DNA from: XN24 sp964462675
Lineage (GTDB): Bacteria > Pseudomonadota > Gammaproteobacteria > Steroidobacterales > XN24
DNA length: 64,000 nucleotides
Direction: 5' to 3'
NCBI GenBank assembly: GCA_964462675.1
Contig: CAYWYS010000005.1
Span: forward strand, 40,710 to 104,709
Shown: positions 1-8,313 of the stretch, one piece after another
Numbering within the stretch: position 1 is the first letter of the stretch
Layout: each line of letters opens with the position of its first letter
Program-made: the position numbers and the translations under genes
Notes under the pieces: model-generated
Databases searched by the model: none
What the model was told of the DNA's origin: nothing
What the model saw: the letters and a program-made list of their open reading frames with translations, nothing else

Positions 1-1069
1 CCATGTCGTGCAGCACGTCCTCGGCCCCGATGGTCTGGGCGCGAATGCGCGACTCCGCGAAGGCGACGTCTTCCGGAATGCTTCTCTTCAGGTGATGGCA
101 GACCATCAGCATGTCGAGGTGCTCGTCGATGGTATTCTTCGTGAACGGCCGGGTCGGGTTGGTGCTCGCCGGCAGGATGTGGCGGTACATCGCGATCTTG
201 ATGATGTCCGGCGCGTGACCGCCGCCGGCGCCTTCCGTGTGGAAGGTGTGCAGGACGCGGCCGTCGATGGCATTCATCGTGTCCTCGAGAAAGCCGGCCT
301 CGTTCAGTGTGTCGGTGTGAATGGCGATCTGGACGTCATAGCGGTCTGCGACACGCAGCGCCATGTCGAGCACGGCGGGTGTGGTGCCCCAGTCCTCGTG
401 GCACTTCAGGCCCAGTGCACCGGCCTCGATCTGCTCGTCCAGCGGGGCCGCCTGCGAGCAGTTGCCCTTGCCGAAAAAGCCGAGGTTCATCGGCAGCACG
501 TCGCCGGCCTGCATCATCCGCTCGATGAACCAGGCGCCCGGCGTCACGGTCGTCGCATTGGTGCCGTCGGCCGGCCCGGTGCCGCCGCCGATCATGGTCG
601 TGACGCCCGAATACAGCGCGTGCTCGACCTGCTGCGGGCTGATGTAATGGATGTGGGTATCGACTGCGCCGGCCGTGACGATCAGCCCCTGGGCGCCGTG
701 CACTTCCGTCGACGCACCGATGATCAGGTTCGGCCACACGCCATCCTGGTTGTCCGGGTTGCCCGCCTTGCCGACGCCGACGATCCTGCCGTCCTTGATG
801 CCGATGTCGCCCTTGACGATGCCCCAGTGGTCGATGACCACGGCATTCAGCAACACGAAATCGAGCACGCCCTGGTCACGGGTCGCCGAGCTGGACTGGC
901 CCATGCCGTCGCGCACGGTCTTGCCGCCGCCGAACAGGTTCTCCTCGCCGTAGACGGCGAAGTCCTTCTCGACTTCCACGAACAGCTCCGTGTCCCCGAG
1001 GCGAATCTTGTCGCCGGTGGTCGGGCCGTACTTGTTGGCGTAGTTCTTGCGGTCGAGTTTGAATGTCAT
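1..1069 (-). CDS. ureC: Urease alpha subunit, 5' part of gene
   Basis: Catalytic subunit of urease, which hydrolyses urea to ammonia and carbamate in the cytoplasm. The gene reads leftward and leaves the window, so about 356 of the usual roughly 570 residues are present. Visible active-site elements are the first nickel ligands in THIHYISPQQ (His139, His141), the lysine that is carbamylated in the family (Lys222) with His224 in GLKCHEDWG, the IHTDTLNEAG stretch, and the HTFHTEGAGGGHAPD loop. The ATG start follows ureB by 94 bases on the same strand, giving the order ureA-ureB-ureC. The nickel-insertion genes (ureD, ureE, ureF, ureG) are not in the window and may lie beyond the left edge. Confidence 0.97.
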   Translation of the reverse strand, partial: MTFKLDRKNYANKYGPTTGDKIRLGDTELFVEVEKDFAVYGEENLFGGGKTVRDGMGQSSSATRDQGVLDFVLLNAVVIDHWGIVKGDIGIKDGRIVGVGKAGNPDNQDGVWPNLIIGASTEVHGAQGLIVTAGAVDTHIHYISPQQVEHALYSGVTTMIGGGTGPADGTNATTVTPGAWFIERMMQAGDVLPMNLGFFGKGNCSQAAPLDEQIEAGALGLKCHEDWGTTPAVLDMALRVADRYDVQIAIHTDTLNEAGFLEDTMNAIDGRVLHTFHTEGAGGGHAPDIIKIAMYRHILPASTNPTRPFTKNTIDEHLDMLMVCHHLKRSIPEDVAFAESRIRAQTIGAEDVLHDM

Positions 1070-1163
1070 GGCATTGTCTTCGCGGTAGGCCCCCTGCCGC
1101 ATGGCAGCGGGCGATGGTAAAGATGGCGCCCGGGGGGCGTCGGCCTCATGGCGGGCAGTGCGT

Positions 1164-1535
1164 TCACCCGCTGGTCAGAAATCCCTTGGCTTTCAGCAGG
1201 GCCGTCTTCTGTTCCTTGTTGTATTCCAGGGACGTGTCGCCGTCGACGAGACTATTGTTGCCGAACGCCCGGCGCAGCCCGCCGTACTCGACGAGCTCCA
1301 CGGTCTTCTCCTCGCCCGGTTCGAACCTGACGGCCGTGCCGGACGGGATGTTGAGGCATCTTCCGAAGGCCTTGGACCGGTCGAATTTCATTTTCCGGTT
1401 GACCTCGAAGAAATGAAAATGTGAGCCGACCTGCACCGGCCGGTCGCCGGTGTTGGTGACTTTCAGCTTGATGGCCTTGTGGCCCTGGTTGCAGACGATC
1501 TCGCCCTTGCCGACGATGTATTCACCCGGGATCAT
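1164..1535 (-). CDS. ureB: Urease beta subunit
   Basis: Structural beta subunit of bacterial urease, 123 residues, close to the normal 100-125 for a separate UreB. It opens with MIPGEYI and carries the family signatures TGDRPVQVGSHFHFFEVN and RLNIPSGTAVRFEPGE-like (here CLNIPSGTAVRFEPGE), with the conserved EYGG(L) region toward the C-terminus. It packs with UreA and UreC in the (ABC)3 enzyme. It lies between ureA and ureC, 43 bases after ureA, and is presumably cotranscribed. Confidence 0.97.
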   Translation of the reverse strand: MIPGEYIVGKGEIVCNQGHKAIKLKVTNTGDRPVQVGSHFHFFEVNRKMKFDRSKAFGRCLNIPSGTAVRFEPGEEKTVELVEYGGLRRAFGNNSLVDGDTSLEYNKEQKTALLKAKGFLTSG

Positions 1536-1578
1536 GTTGCTCTCCTGGTACGAGCGCGGAACGGGATGCCGCGAACGC

Positions 1579-1884
1579 TCACGCGATCGGATTGTGGCAG
1601 GTGACCAGCTTCACGCCGTCCGGAAACGTCACCTCGATCTGGATGTCGGCGATCATTTCCGGCACGCCCTCCATGACATCGGCGCGCTTCAGCAGCGTCG
1701 TGCCATAGGTCATCAGCTCCGCCACGGACCTGTCGCCGTCGCGCCCGGCTTCCATCAGGTGGCTGGAGATGTACGCGATCGCCTCGGGGTAGTTCAGCTT
1801 CACGCCCCGCTTCTTGCGCTTGGCCGCCAGCTCGCCGGCGAAGTGGAGCATCAGTTTTTCAGTTTCTCTTGGTGTCAGGCGCAT
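1579..1884 (-). CDS. ureA: Urease gamma subunit
   Basis: Smallest urease subunit, 101 residues, the usual length of UreA. Recognisable family segments are LTPRETEKLMLHFAGELA near the start, LNYPEAIAYISSHLMEAGRDG in the middle and the VEGVPEMI-type segment followed by VTFPDGVKLVTCHNPI at the end. A GAGG motif about 10 bases upstream supports the ATG. It is the first ure gene of the operon and starts only 69 bases after the stop of the SLC13-type permease, so permease and urease genes are likely one transcript. Confidence 0.97.
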   Translation of the reverse strand: MRLTPRETEKLMLHFAGELAAKRKKRGVKLNYPEAIAYISSHLMEAGRDGDRSVAELMTYGTTLLKRADVMEGVPEMIADIQIEVTFPDGVKLVTCHNPIA

Positions 1885-1953
1885 GTTCCAAACCTCAGCC
1901 TCAACGTTTCGATCATCAAAATCGGCCAGTCAGTGCCCGCGGCGATCAGCAGC

Positions 1954-3765
1954 TCAAAACGGCCACCACCAGGGGATAACCACCATGGCGACGATGAACC
2001 ACCAGATCATGGTCACGCCGCCGATCTTCCAGAAGTCACCGAATCGATACCCCCCCGGGGCCTGAATCATCAAGTTGTTCGGGGTCGAGACCGGCGTCAG
2101 GAATGCCGTCATGGCAGCCGTCACTATGGTCAGGATCATCGGCATCGGCGAAACGCCCATCACGGCCGCCGCCGCGATCCCTGGCGGCAGCATGATCACG
2201 ACCGTTGCAGTGTTGCCCATGAGCTGGGTGAGGGTCGCCGTGGCCAGGAACAATGCCGCCAGCACGGCCAGCGGTCCGAAATCGCCCACCAGTGCGACGG
2301 CACCGCTGCCGATCATCTGGTCGACGCCGGTGTTCTGCATCGCAAGGCTTACCGGCAGGATTGCCCCCAGCAGCAGCGTTGCCTCCCAGTCCACGGCGGC
2401 AAATGCTTTCTTGGGCGTGATCACGCCGGTCACGAACATCAACCCGGCGCAGGTCAGTACCGAGATGACCGGCGGAAAGACGTTAAAAGCCAATAGACCA
2501 ATCATCAAGGCGAGAATCGCCAGGGCGGGCCGTGAACCGGGGCCCAGCGCGACCGCCTGGCGCCGGACCAGGTCCGGAGAATTGATGACCAGCACCTGGG
2601 GCGTGCTCAGCCGCTTGTCCAGGGCCGCCCAGGTGCCCTGGAGCAGCAGCTTGTCGCCGGCGCGGAGTTCAGTCGGGCTGAGATCCAGCACCCGGTCGCC
2701 CCGCTCGATTGCCAGGATAATCAGGTCCCCGGCCGGGGTCGCCATGCCTGGAAATGCGGCGCGTCCGATGAACTCGGAACGAGGCGGAATAACGACCTCG
2801 GCCAGGCCCGAGTGAGCACCGAACAGGGCGTTATCGGCAGCCGATTCGGTTTCGTCTTCGTCGCGAAAAGCGAGTTCCATCTGCTGCGCGAACGCGGCCG
2901 CCTCCCGCGCATCACCGCGAATCAGCAGGTAATCGCCCGCCGCGAGTTCCTTGTGCGTCGTCGGGGCGTTGGTCGTCGGATCCTGCACCGCCTTGAGCTT
3001 GAGACCGGGAAACTCGGCCAAGCTTACTGATTCCGCGGATTCGCCGATCAGCGGCGAGTTCTCACGAATCCGCAGGCGATGAAAATCGGAGTCGAGTCGA
3101 TAGTATTCGACCAGGGTCTGCGCATAACTGGAAAAGTCTTGCGGCATCGATTCCCCGTTCCGATGCGGCAAGAGACGATTCCTGGTCAACAGCATGATGG
3201 CGCTGGTGCCGATCAGCAGCGGGATGCCGATGACGGCAAACTCGAACATGCCGATCGACTCGCCCAGCTGCTGGATCTGCCCGTAGGCGATCATGTTGAG
3301 GTGGGTCCCAAGCATGGTCAGCATCGAGGCGGCATAGATCACGAACGCCATCGGAATCATGATCTGGGAGCTGGGGACTTTCAGGCGCGCGGCCAGCAGC
3401 ACGCACACCGGAATGAGCGCCGCCACTGCGGCCATGAAGCCGATCACGGCCCCAAGGCAGGCGCCGATCCCGAACATGGCCAGCATCGCTTTGAATTCAT
3501 TGCCGCCGGACACGACGATGATCTTCTGGCTGGCCCAGGCGGTGATGCCGGCGGCTTCCAGTGACGCGGAAATGATGAACAATCCGGCGATCAGGATGAC
3601 GATGGAATCACCGAAGCCGGAGATCGCCTCGGCTGCGGTCAGGATGCCGGTGAAGTGAAACGCAAGCGCCATTGCGAGGGCGACCAGGATCGGCGGCAGC
3701 CGGTCCCAGATGAACAGCGCCACGGTGGCGACGACGATCAGGATGACCAGGACGGGATCAGACAC
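1954..3765 (-). CDS. SLC13/DASS-family permease with two RCK_C (TrkA-C) domains
   Basis: Multi-spanning membrane transporter of the SLC13 (divalent anion:Na+ symporter) type with a soluble insert. Hydrophobic helices fill the N-terminal third, then a hydrophilic block around residues 200-380 contains two TrkA-C-like segments (GESAESVSLAEFPGLKLKAV and SEFIGRAAFPGM followed by ELRAGDKLLLQG), then a second helix bundle ends in a TPVSTPNNLMIQAPGGYRFGDF signature. I chose the GTG at 3765 because an AAGGGA lies 6-9 bases upstream and SDPVLVIL is a normal SLC13 beginning; the frame stays open to 3831. Length about 603. Substrate is unknown. It is directly upstream of ureABC on the same strand, so a role tied to urea use is possible but unproven. 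It is one of three related permeases in the window. Confidence 0.85.
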   Translation of the reverse strand: MSDPVLVILIVVATVALFIWDRLPPILVALAMALAFHFTGILTAAEAISGFGDSIVILIAGLFIISASLEAAGITAWASQKIIVVSGGNEFKAMLAMFGIGACLGAVIGFMAAVAALIPVCVLLAARLKVPSSQIMIPMAFVIYAASMLTMLGTHLNMIAYGQIQQLGESIGMFEFAVIGIPLLIGTSAIMLLTRNRLLPHRNGESMPQDFSSYAQTLVEYYRLDSDFHRLRIRENSPLIGESAESVSLAEFPGLKLKAVQDPTTNAPTTHKELAAGDYLLIRGDAREAAAFAQQMELAFRDEDETESAADNALFGAHSGLAEVVIPPRSEFIGRAAFPGMATPAGDLIILAIERGDRVLDLSPTELRAGDKLLLQGTWAALDKRLSTPQVLVINSPDLVRRQAVALGPGSRPALAILALMIGLLAFNVFPPVISVLTCAGLMFVTGVITPKKAFAAVDWEATLLLGAILPVSLAMQNTGVDQMIGSGAVALVGDFGPLAVLAALFLATATLTQLMGNTATVVIMLPPGIAAAAVMGVSPMPMILTIVTAAMTAFLTPVSTPNNLMIQAPGGYRFGDFWKIGGVTMIWWFIVAMVVIPWWWPF

Positions 3766-3961
3766 AGATGAATCCCTTGAACGTGTTCGTCGCCGGGGCA
3801 TCGCCCGCCCCGACGGTCCTCGGCCAAGCATGCCGTGGCTGCGTAAACGCGCGATGGTGATGCAGGCCTCGTTCGATTGTTGTTGCTTGTTCGAACGCTG
3901 GCACTAAGGTCGCGCACTTTCCAGGCGAAGGACCGATGCTCCATCGCCCTTGAAGTTCGTC

Positions 3962-3989
3962 ATGCTATACGCAAAGGGTGCCCTGTCAA
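3962..3989 (-). promoter_or_regulatory. Candidate sigma-70 promoter for the permease-urease operon
   Basis: On the minus strand a perfect TTGACA (3989-3984) is followed after 16 bases by TAGCAT (3967-3962), or after 14 bases by TATAGC. It points toward the permease gene and would leave a leader of about 190 bases. The -10 match is imperfect, so this is a moderate call. Confidence 0.4.
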
Positions 3990-4031
3990 TCCCTGCTGAA
4001 CGGATGCAGCGCAGCATGGCGAGTCTACATT

Positions 4032-4073
4032 GCAGCAGCGTGTACAAGATAAAACTGTACAATGACGCTGCTG
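4032..4073. repeat. Inverted repeat after suhB
   Basis: Plus strand CAGCAGCGTGTACA, nine bases (AGATAAAAC), then TGTAC-AATG-ACGCTGCTG. The outer CAGCAGCGT/ACGCTGCTG arms match perfectly, as do the inner GTACA/TGTAC arms, with a four-base bulge on one side. It begins four bases beyond the suhB stop codon. It could end suhB transcription, although no clear T-run follows on the minus strand, or it could be an operator. Confidence 0.5.
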
Positions 4074-4076
4074 TCG

Positions 4077-4877
4077 CTACTTGCCCAGTTCGGGCGTCAG
4101 GTGCGGCTCGATGAGCTTCAGCAAGGCCTCGTGGATCTTCGGGTTACCGGCCACGACATTGCCGCTCTGCTGATAGCCGTCGCGCCCGGCGAGGTCGGTG
4201 ACGAGCCCGCCGCACTCCTGGATCATCAGCACGCCGGCGGCGATGTCCCAGACCTTCAGCCCGATCTCCCAGAAGCCGTCCAGGCGGCCGGCCGCGACAT
4301 AGGCCAGGTCCAGCGCCGCTGCGCCGGGCCGGCGCACGCCGGAGGTCTCCTGCATGGCCGCCTTGAGCATGCCCATGTAGGCATCCAGCGAGCCCGTGTC
4401 AGGCTTGTAGGGATAGCCGGTGCCGAGCAACGATTTTTCCAGCAGGCGGGTGTCGCTGACGCGCATTTTGCGTCCATCCACGGTCGCCCCGGCGCCGCGA
4501 CTGGTCGTGAACAGTTCCTGCCGCAGCGGGTCGTAGATGACGCCGTGCTCGAGCCGGCCGCGCTGCATGACGGCAATCGACACGCAGAACACCGGAAAGC
4601 CGTGCAGGAAATTGGTCGTGCCGTCGAGCGGGTCGATGATCCAGACGAACTCGGCGTCGCCGCTCGAGCCGCTCTCCTCGGCGAGGAAAGCATGGTCCGG
4701 GTAGCTGCGCTGCACGGTGCGGATGATGTCCTGCTCGGCCATCCGGTCGACTTCGCTGACGAAATCGTTACGGCCCTTGGAGTCGACCTTGATCGCATCG
4801 AGCTGGTTGATGTGGCGGACGATCAGGTCGCCGGCGCGGCGCGCGGCGCGGACGCCGATATTCAGCAGCGGGTGCAT
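4077..4877 (-). CDS. suhB: Inositol-1-monophosphatase family protein SuhB
   Basis: Mg2+-dependent phosphatase of the inositol monophosphatase family; the E. coli protein also acts in rRNA transcription antitermination. Length 266, equal to the family norm. Metal and phosphate sites are visible: Glu67/Glu68 in LAEES, the WIIDPLDGTTNF motif with Asp82, Asp85, Gly86 and Thr87, and the C-terminal VWDIAAG with its metal-binding Asp. The start ATG gives the normal MHPLLNI N-terminus. It is divergent from trmJ, with 113 bases between the two starts, an arrangement typical of many gammaproteobacteria. Confidence 0.93.
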   Translation of the reverse strand: MHPLLNIGVRAARRAGDLIVRHINQLDAIKVDSKGRNDFVSEVDRMAEQDIIRTVQRSYPDHAFLAEESGSSGDAEFVWIIDPLDGTTNFLHGFPVFCVSIAVMQRGRLEHGVIYDPLRQELFTTSRGAGATVDGRKMRVSDTRLLEKSLLGTGYPYKPDTGSLDAYMGMLKAAMQETSGVRRPGAAALDLAYVAAGRLDGFWEIGLKVWDIAAGVLMIQECGGLVTDLAGRDGYQQSGNVVAGNPKIHEALLKLIEPHLTPELGK

Positions 4878-4990
4878 CGAAGCTTCTCCTCGGGCGCGGC
4901 GGGCGGCATGCGCTGTCGCTCGCGCCAGACCCGGTTACAGCCGGGTAGAATAGCAAGTCGCCCCGTTCCCTGCAGTTATTTCGGAGTCCG

Positions 4991-5713
4991 ATGAGCGTCC
5001 CTGTCCGCATCGTCCTGGTCGGCACGACCCATCCCGGCAACATCGGTGCTGTGGCCCGCGCGATGCGCAACATGGGCCTCGAGCGGCTCAGCCTGGTCGC
5101 GCCGCGCGAGTTCCCGAGCGAGCAAGCGACGGCACGGGCTGCCGGCGCGGACGCGATCCTGGCGGCGGCCCGCGTCTGCGCGACCCTCGAGGAAGCGCTG
5201 GCCGATTGCCGTTTCGTGGTCGGCGCCAGCGCGCGCCTGCGGGCGGTTGCCTGGCCCGAGCTCAGTCCGCGCGAAGCGGCGCCGCGGCTGCTCGCCGAGG
5301 GCCGGCAGGGCGAGGCCGCGGTAATCTTCGGCCGCGAAAGCAGCGGCCTGACGAACGGGGAACTGGGGCGCTGCCATGCCTTGCTGCACATCCCGACGGA
5401 CCCGGAATTCAACTCGCTGAACCTCGCGATGGCCGTGCAGGTCGTGGCCTACGAGCTGCGCCTCGCGCTGCTCGAGGATTCGGTGCCGGCCAGGGAACGC
5501 GGCGACACGCTGGCCTCGGCGGAGGATATGGAGCGCCTGTATGAGCACCTCGAGCGGACCCTGGTCGCCGCCCGCTTCCTGAACCCGACGAATCCGCGCC
5601 ACCTGATGTTGCGGCTGCGCCGGTTGTTCAACCGGGCACTTCTGGAGGAAAAAGAGGTCAGGATCCTGCGGGGCGTGCTGAGCGCGCTGGAGCCGCGCCG
5701 GGACCGGCCATGA
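4991..5713 (+). CDS. trmJ: tRNA (Cm32/Um32) 2'-O-methyltransferase TrmJ
   Basis: SpoU/TrmD-fold (SPOUT) methyltransferase that in E. coli methylates the ribose of position 32 in several tRNAs, using S-adenosylmethionine. Length 240. The three SPOUT motifs are present: THPGNIGAVARAMRNMG near residues 13-29, IFGRESSGLTNGEL near 111-124, and the knot segment with FNSLNLAMAVQVVAYE near 140-155. A GGAG precedes the ATG by six bases. It lies just upstream of iscS, a common neighbourhood, but the usual iscR between them is absent. Confidence 0.93.
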   Translation: MSVPVRIVLVGTTHPGNIGAVARAMRNMGLERLSLVAPREFPSEQATARAAGADAILAAARVCATLEEALADCRFVVGASARLRAVAWPELSPREAAPRLLAEGRQGEAAVIFGRESSGLTNGELGRCHALLHIPTDPEFNSLNLAMAVQVVAYELRLALLEDSVPARERGDTLASAEDMERLYEHLERTLVAARFLNPTNPRHLMLRLRRLFNRALLEEKEVRILRGVLSALEPRRDRP

Positions 5714-5777
5714 GGCGCCCGGCGCGCGGACGCGTTAAGGTAGCAGGGATGCGCCATCCAGGGCGGCAGCACAGGAT

Positions 5778-6974
5778 ATGAACGAGATTCGCACGCCGGT
5801 TTACTTCGACTACGCCGCGACGACCCCGGTCGATGAGCGCGTGGTGCGCTGCATGGTCGACTGCATGGGGCCGGCCGGTTGCTTCGCGAACCCGGCCTCC
5901 AGCTCGCACGCGCCGGGGCGCGCCGCGCGCGGCCGCGTCGAGGCGGCGCGCCGCGAGGTCGCGGCGCTGCTTGGCGCGCGTCCCACGGAGATCATCTGGA
6001 CGTCCGGCGCGACCGAGTCGAACAACCTCGCGATCAAGGGTGCGGCCCGCTACCACGCGGACCGCGGCCGCCACATCGTCACGAGCAAGACGGAACACAA
6101 GGCAGTGCTCGACACCTGCCGCCAGCTGGAGAAAGAGGGTTGGCAGGTCAGCTACCTGTCGCCGGGTCCGGGCGGCGTGATGAGCGTCGCCGAGATCGAG
6201 CCGGCGCTGCGGCCGGATACCGTGCTGGTCTCGGTCATGTACGTCAACAACGAGATCGGCACGATCAATGACCTGGCGCCGATCGGCCGGCTCTGCCGGG
6301 AGCGCGGCGTGCTGTTCCACGTCGATGCCGCACAGGCGGCCGGCAAGCTGCCGGTCGACGTCGACGCCATCGGCGCGGACCTGCTGTCCGTGTCGGCGCA
6401 CAAGGCCTACGGACCGAAGGGCGTCGGCGCGCTGTACCTGCGCGGCAGCCCGAAAAGCCGCCTCGAGCCGCTGATTCACGGTGGCGGGCACGAATGGGGC
6501 ATGCGCTCGGGCACGCTGGCGACCCACCAGATCGTTGGCATGGGCGAGGCGTTCAGGATCGCCGGCGAGGAACAGCCGGCGGAGGCGGAGCGGCTGCGGG
6601 CGCTGCGCGATCGGCTCTGGACCGGGATCGCCGGCCTCGGTGGCGTGCACCTGAACGGCGACCCGGCGCGTCGCGTCGCGGGCATGCTGAACATCAGTTT
6701 CGAGGGCGTCGAGGGCGAGAGCCTGTTGTTCGCGCTGCGCGAGCTGGCCGTCTCCAGCGGCTCGGCCTGCACCTCGGCGAGCCGCGAGGCATCGTACGTG
6801 CTGCGGGCGCTCGGGCGGGACGACCAGCTGGCGCAGAGCTCCTTGCGTTTCAGCCTCGGGCGCTACAGCACGGCGGCAGAAGTCGACTTTGCGATCCGCG
6901 TCGTCACGGAACAGGTCGACCGGCTGCGGGCCCTCGGGCCCGGCGGCGGGGCAAGAAACAGGGAGGCAATGTGA
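5778..6974 (+). CDS. iscS: Cysteine desulfurase IscS
   Basis: Pyridoxal-phosphate enzyme that removes sulfur from cysteine as a persulfide for Fe-S cluster and thio-tRNA synthesis. Length 398, close to the E. coli enzyme. The PLP lysine is Lys209 in SVSAHKAYGPKG, and the catalytic loop cysteine is Cys331 in SSGSACTSASREASYVLRALG, the group II (IscS) type loop. It overlaps the next gene by ATGA. Only an IscU-like and an IscA-like gene follow. IscR, HscB, HscA and ferredoxin are missing from this cluster. Confidence 0.95.
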   Translation: MNEIRTPVYFDYAATTPVDERVVRCMVDCMGPAGCFANPASSSHAPGRAARGRVEAARREVAALLGARPTEIIWTSGATESNNLAIKGAARYHADRGRHIVTSKTEHKAVLDTCRQLEKEGWQVSYLSPGPGGVMSVAEIEPALRPDTVLVSVMYVNNEIGTINDLAPIGRLCRERGVLFHVDAAQAAGKLPVDVDAIGADLLSVSAHKAYGPKGVGALYLRGSPKSRLEPLIHGGGHEWGMRSGTLATHQIVGMGEAFRIAGEEQPAEAERLRALRDRLWTGIAGLGGVHLNGDPARRVAGMLNISFEGVEGESLLFALRELAVSSGSACTSASREASYVLRALGRDDQLAQSSLRFSLGRYSTAAEVDFAIRVVTEQVDRLRALGPGGGARNREAM

Positions 6975-7378
6975 TGAACGTGCAACCGGACCTGCTGGAG
7001 TACTCGGGCGAAGTGTGCCATCGCTTCGAGACCGCGCCGCGACATGGCCGCGTGCTCGCGGCAGCCTTCGAGCGACGGCGGGGCGGGGCCGGGGCCATCG
7101 AGCAAGGCGTGCGGGTAGAGTTCGAGGCGCGCGTACGGGAGGGCCGGATCGTCGAGTGCCGGTTCCGTGCCTACGGTTGCCCGCATGTCATCGCGGCCGC
7201 GTCCTGGGTGGCCGAGCAGGCCGAGGGTCGCGCCGCCGGCGACACGAGCTGGGTGGATCCGCAGCAACTGGCCGAGCTGCTGGAGGCCCCGCCGCACAAG
7301 CTCGGCAACCTGCTGGTCGTCGAGGATGCCCTGCGCGCCTGCCTTGCCGACCGTGGCCGGGCGCCGAACGAGAGCTGA
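6974..7378 (+). CDS. Degenerate IscU/NifU-N-like protein lacking two scaffold cysteines
   Basis: A 134-residue protein clearly of IscU descent: RFRAYGCPHVIAAAS (residues 64-77) aligns with the IscU segment around Cys63, and LEAPPHKLGNLLVVEDAL aligns with the IscU LPPVK...CSILAEDA region. The first ligand loop, normally ACGD, is replaced by AIEQG. The third cysteine position is Asn112, and the neighbouring His is Gly. Only Cys69 of the three scaffold cysteines remains, so assembly of a standard [2Fe-2S] cluster looks unlikely. It is coupled to iscS by ATGA overlap and followed by iscA. It may be a regulator or partner of IscS, or a persulfide acceptor; the function is inferred only from context. 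Confidence 0.75.
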   Translation: MNVQPDLLEYSGEVCHRFETAPRHGRVLAAAFERRRGGAGAIEQGVRVEFEARVREGRIVECRFRAYGCPHVIAAASWVAEQAEGRAAGDTSWVDPQQLAELLEAPPHKLGNLLVVEDALRACLADRGRAPNES

Positions 7379-7417
7379 CCCGGGGATCCGGGGCAACGAA
7401 AGGAGGAGCAAGCGAAG

Positions 7418-7741
7418 ATGGCAATCACCCTGACCCAATCGGCCGCCGAGCGCGTCAAGGACTACCTGGCGCGGCGTGGCCGCGGCAAGGGCATCCGCCT
7501 GGGCGTCAAGCGCACGGGGTGCTCCGGCTGGGCCTATGTCGTCGATTATGCCGACGACGGCGGCGGCGAAGACCTGGTGTTCGTCGACCGGGACGTGCAG
7601 GTGTTCGTCAAGCCCGAACACCTGGCGCTGATCGACGGCACCGAGGTGGATTTCGTCAAGCAGGGCCTCAACGAGGCCTTCCGTTTCCGCAACCCGAACG
7701 TCAAGGGCGAATGCGGCTGCGGCGAAAGCTTCAGCGTTTGA
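7418..7741 (+). CDS. iscA: Fe-S cluster assembly protein IscA
   Basis: A-type Fe-S carrier of 107 residues. The three ligand cysteines of the family are present: Cys35 in RTGCSGWAYV and the C-terminal pair in GECGCGESF (Cys99 and Cys101). A strong AAGGAGGAG ribosome-binding site lies about 10 bases upstream of the ATG. It sits 39 bases after the degenerate IscU-like gene and is probably cotranscribed with iscS. It would transfer Fe-S clusters to apoproteins. The scaffold it normally accepts from is not intact here, so a scaffold elsewhere (for example a SUF system) is likely. Confidence 0.93.
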   Translation: MAITLTQSAAERVKDYLARRGRGKGIRLGVKRTGCSGWAYVVDYADDGGGEDLVFVDRDVQVFVKPEHLALIDGTEVDFVKQGLNEAFRFRNPNVKGECGCGESFSV

Positions 7742-7771
7742 TTGAATGCCCGGGCCCCGTGGCGGTAATAT
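7742..7771 (+). promoter_or_regulatory. Candidate sigma-70 promoter of ndk
   Basis: TTGAAT (7742-7747) and TAATAT (7766-7771) are separated by 18 bases, a good match to the vegetative consensus, right after the iscA stop. A CTCCGT-TGAG-ACGGAG hairpin (7785-7800) lies downstream in the leader, about 75 bases before the ndk start. Confidence 0.5.
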
Positions 7772-7874
7772 ATTCCGTTCGTCCCTCCGTTGAGACGGAG
7801 CGGAGGTTGCAGCCGCAGGGTGCGGTTTTGCAAAGGATTTTTATCGGAATAGAGACTGAACCCAAGGGAGTCCC

Positions 7875-8306
7875 ATGGCGACCGAGCGCACTTTGTCCAT
7901 CATCAAGCCCGATGGCGTCCAGAAAAACCTGATCGGCGAGATCTACCGGCGCTTCGAGGCGGCCGGCCTGCAGATCGTGGCGGCGCGCATGGCGCACCTG
8001 TCGCCGGCCGAGGCCGGCGCGTTCTACGCCGTGCATCGCGAGCGCCCGTTCTACAAGGACCTGGTGTCCTACATGACCTCCGGGCCGGTCATGGTCAGCG
8101 TGCTCGAGGGCGAGAACGCCGTCGCCACGCATCGCGAGATCATGGGCGCGACGGATCCGGCCAAGGCCGACAAGGGCACGATTCGTGCCGACTTCGCGTC
8201 GAGCATCGAGGAGAACGTGGTGCACGGCTCCGACGGCCCCGACACCGCACGCCAGGAGATAGCCTTCTTCTTCGCCGGCACCGACATCTGCACGAGGACG
8301 CGCTGA
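7875..8306 (+). CDS. ndk: Nucleoside diphosphate kinase
   Basis: Transfers the gamma phosphate of ATP to other nucleoside diphosphates through a phosphohistidine. Length 143, the usual size. The N-terminal TLSIIKPDGVQKN motif and the active-site His117 in NVVHGSD are intact, and the terminal F..TDIC.RTR is typical of bacterial Ndk. It has its own promoter candidate and is followed seven bases later by rlmN, the common gammaproteobacterial order. Confidence 0.97.
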   Translation: MATERTLSIIKPDGVQKNLIGEIYRRFEAAGLQIVAARMAHLSPAEAGAFYAVHRERPFYKDLVSYMTSGPVMVSVLEGENAVATHREIMGATDPAKADKGTIRADFASSIEENVVHGSDGPDTARQEIAFFFAGTDICTRTR

Positions 8307-8313
8307 GCACGAC

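Larger units (their letters stand above)
3766..4076. other. Intergenic region between suhB and the permease
   Basis: A 311-base stretch without a convincing gene. It holds the candidate permease promoter (3962-3989) and an inverted repeat just after the suhB stop (4032-4073). A GC-rich hairpin (minus-strand CGTCGGGGC ... GCCCCGGCG, about 3785-3815) sits in the permease leader. The frame of the permease stays open to 3831, but the residues upstream of 3765 are arginine-rich and unlike a transporter start. Confidence 0.5.

Noticed and set aside
8..1120. Plus-strand frame opposite ureC
   Set aside because: Complement of a clear urease alpha sequence.
4940..4955. TAGAAT -10 element upstream of trmJ
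   Set aside because: No acceptable -35 at the right distance.
7785..7800. Hairpin in the ndk leader as a terminator of iscA
   Set aside because: Six-bp stem with no T-run, and it lies downstream of the ndk promoter.
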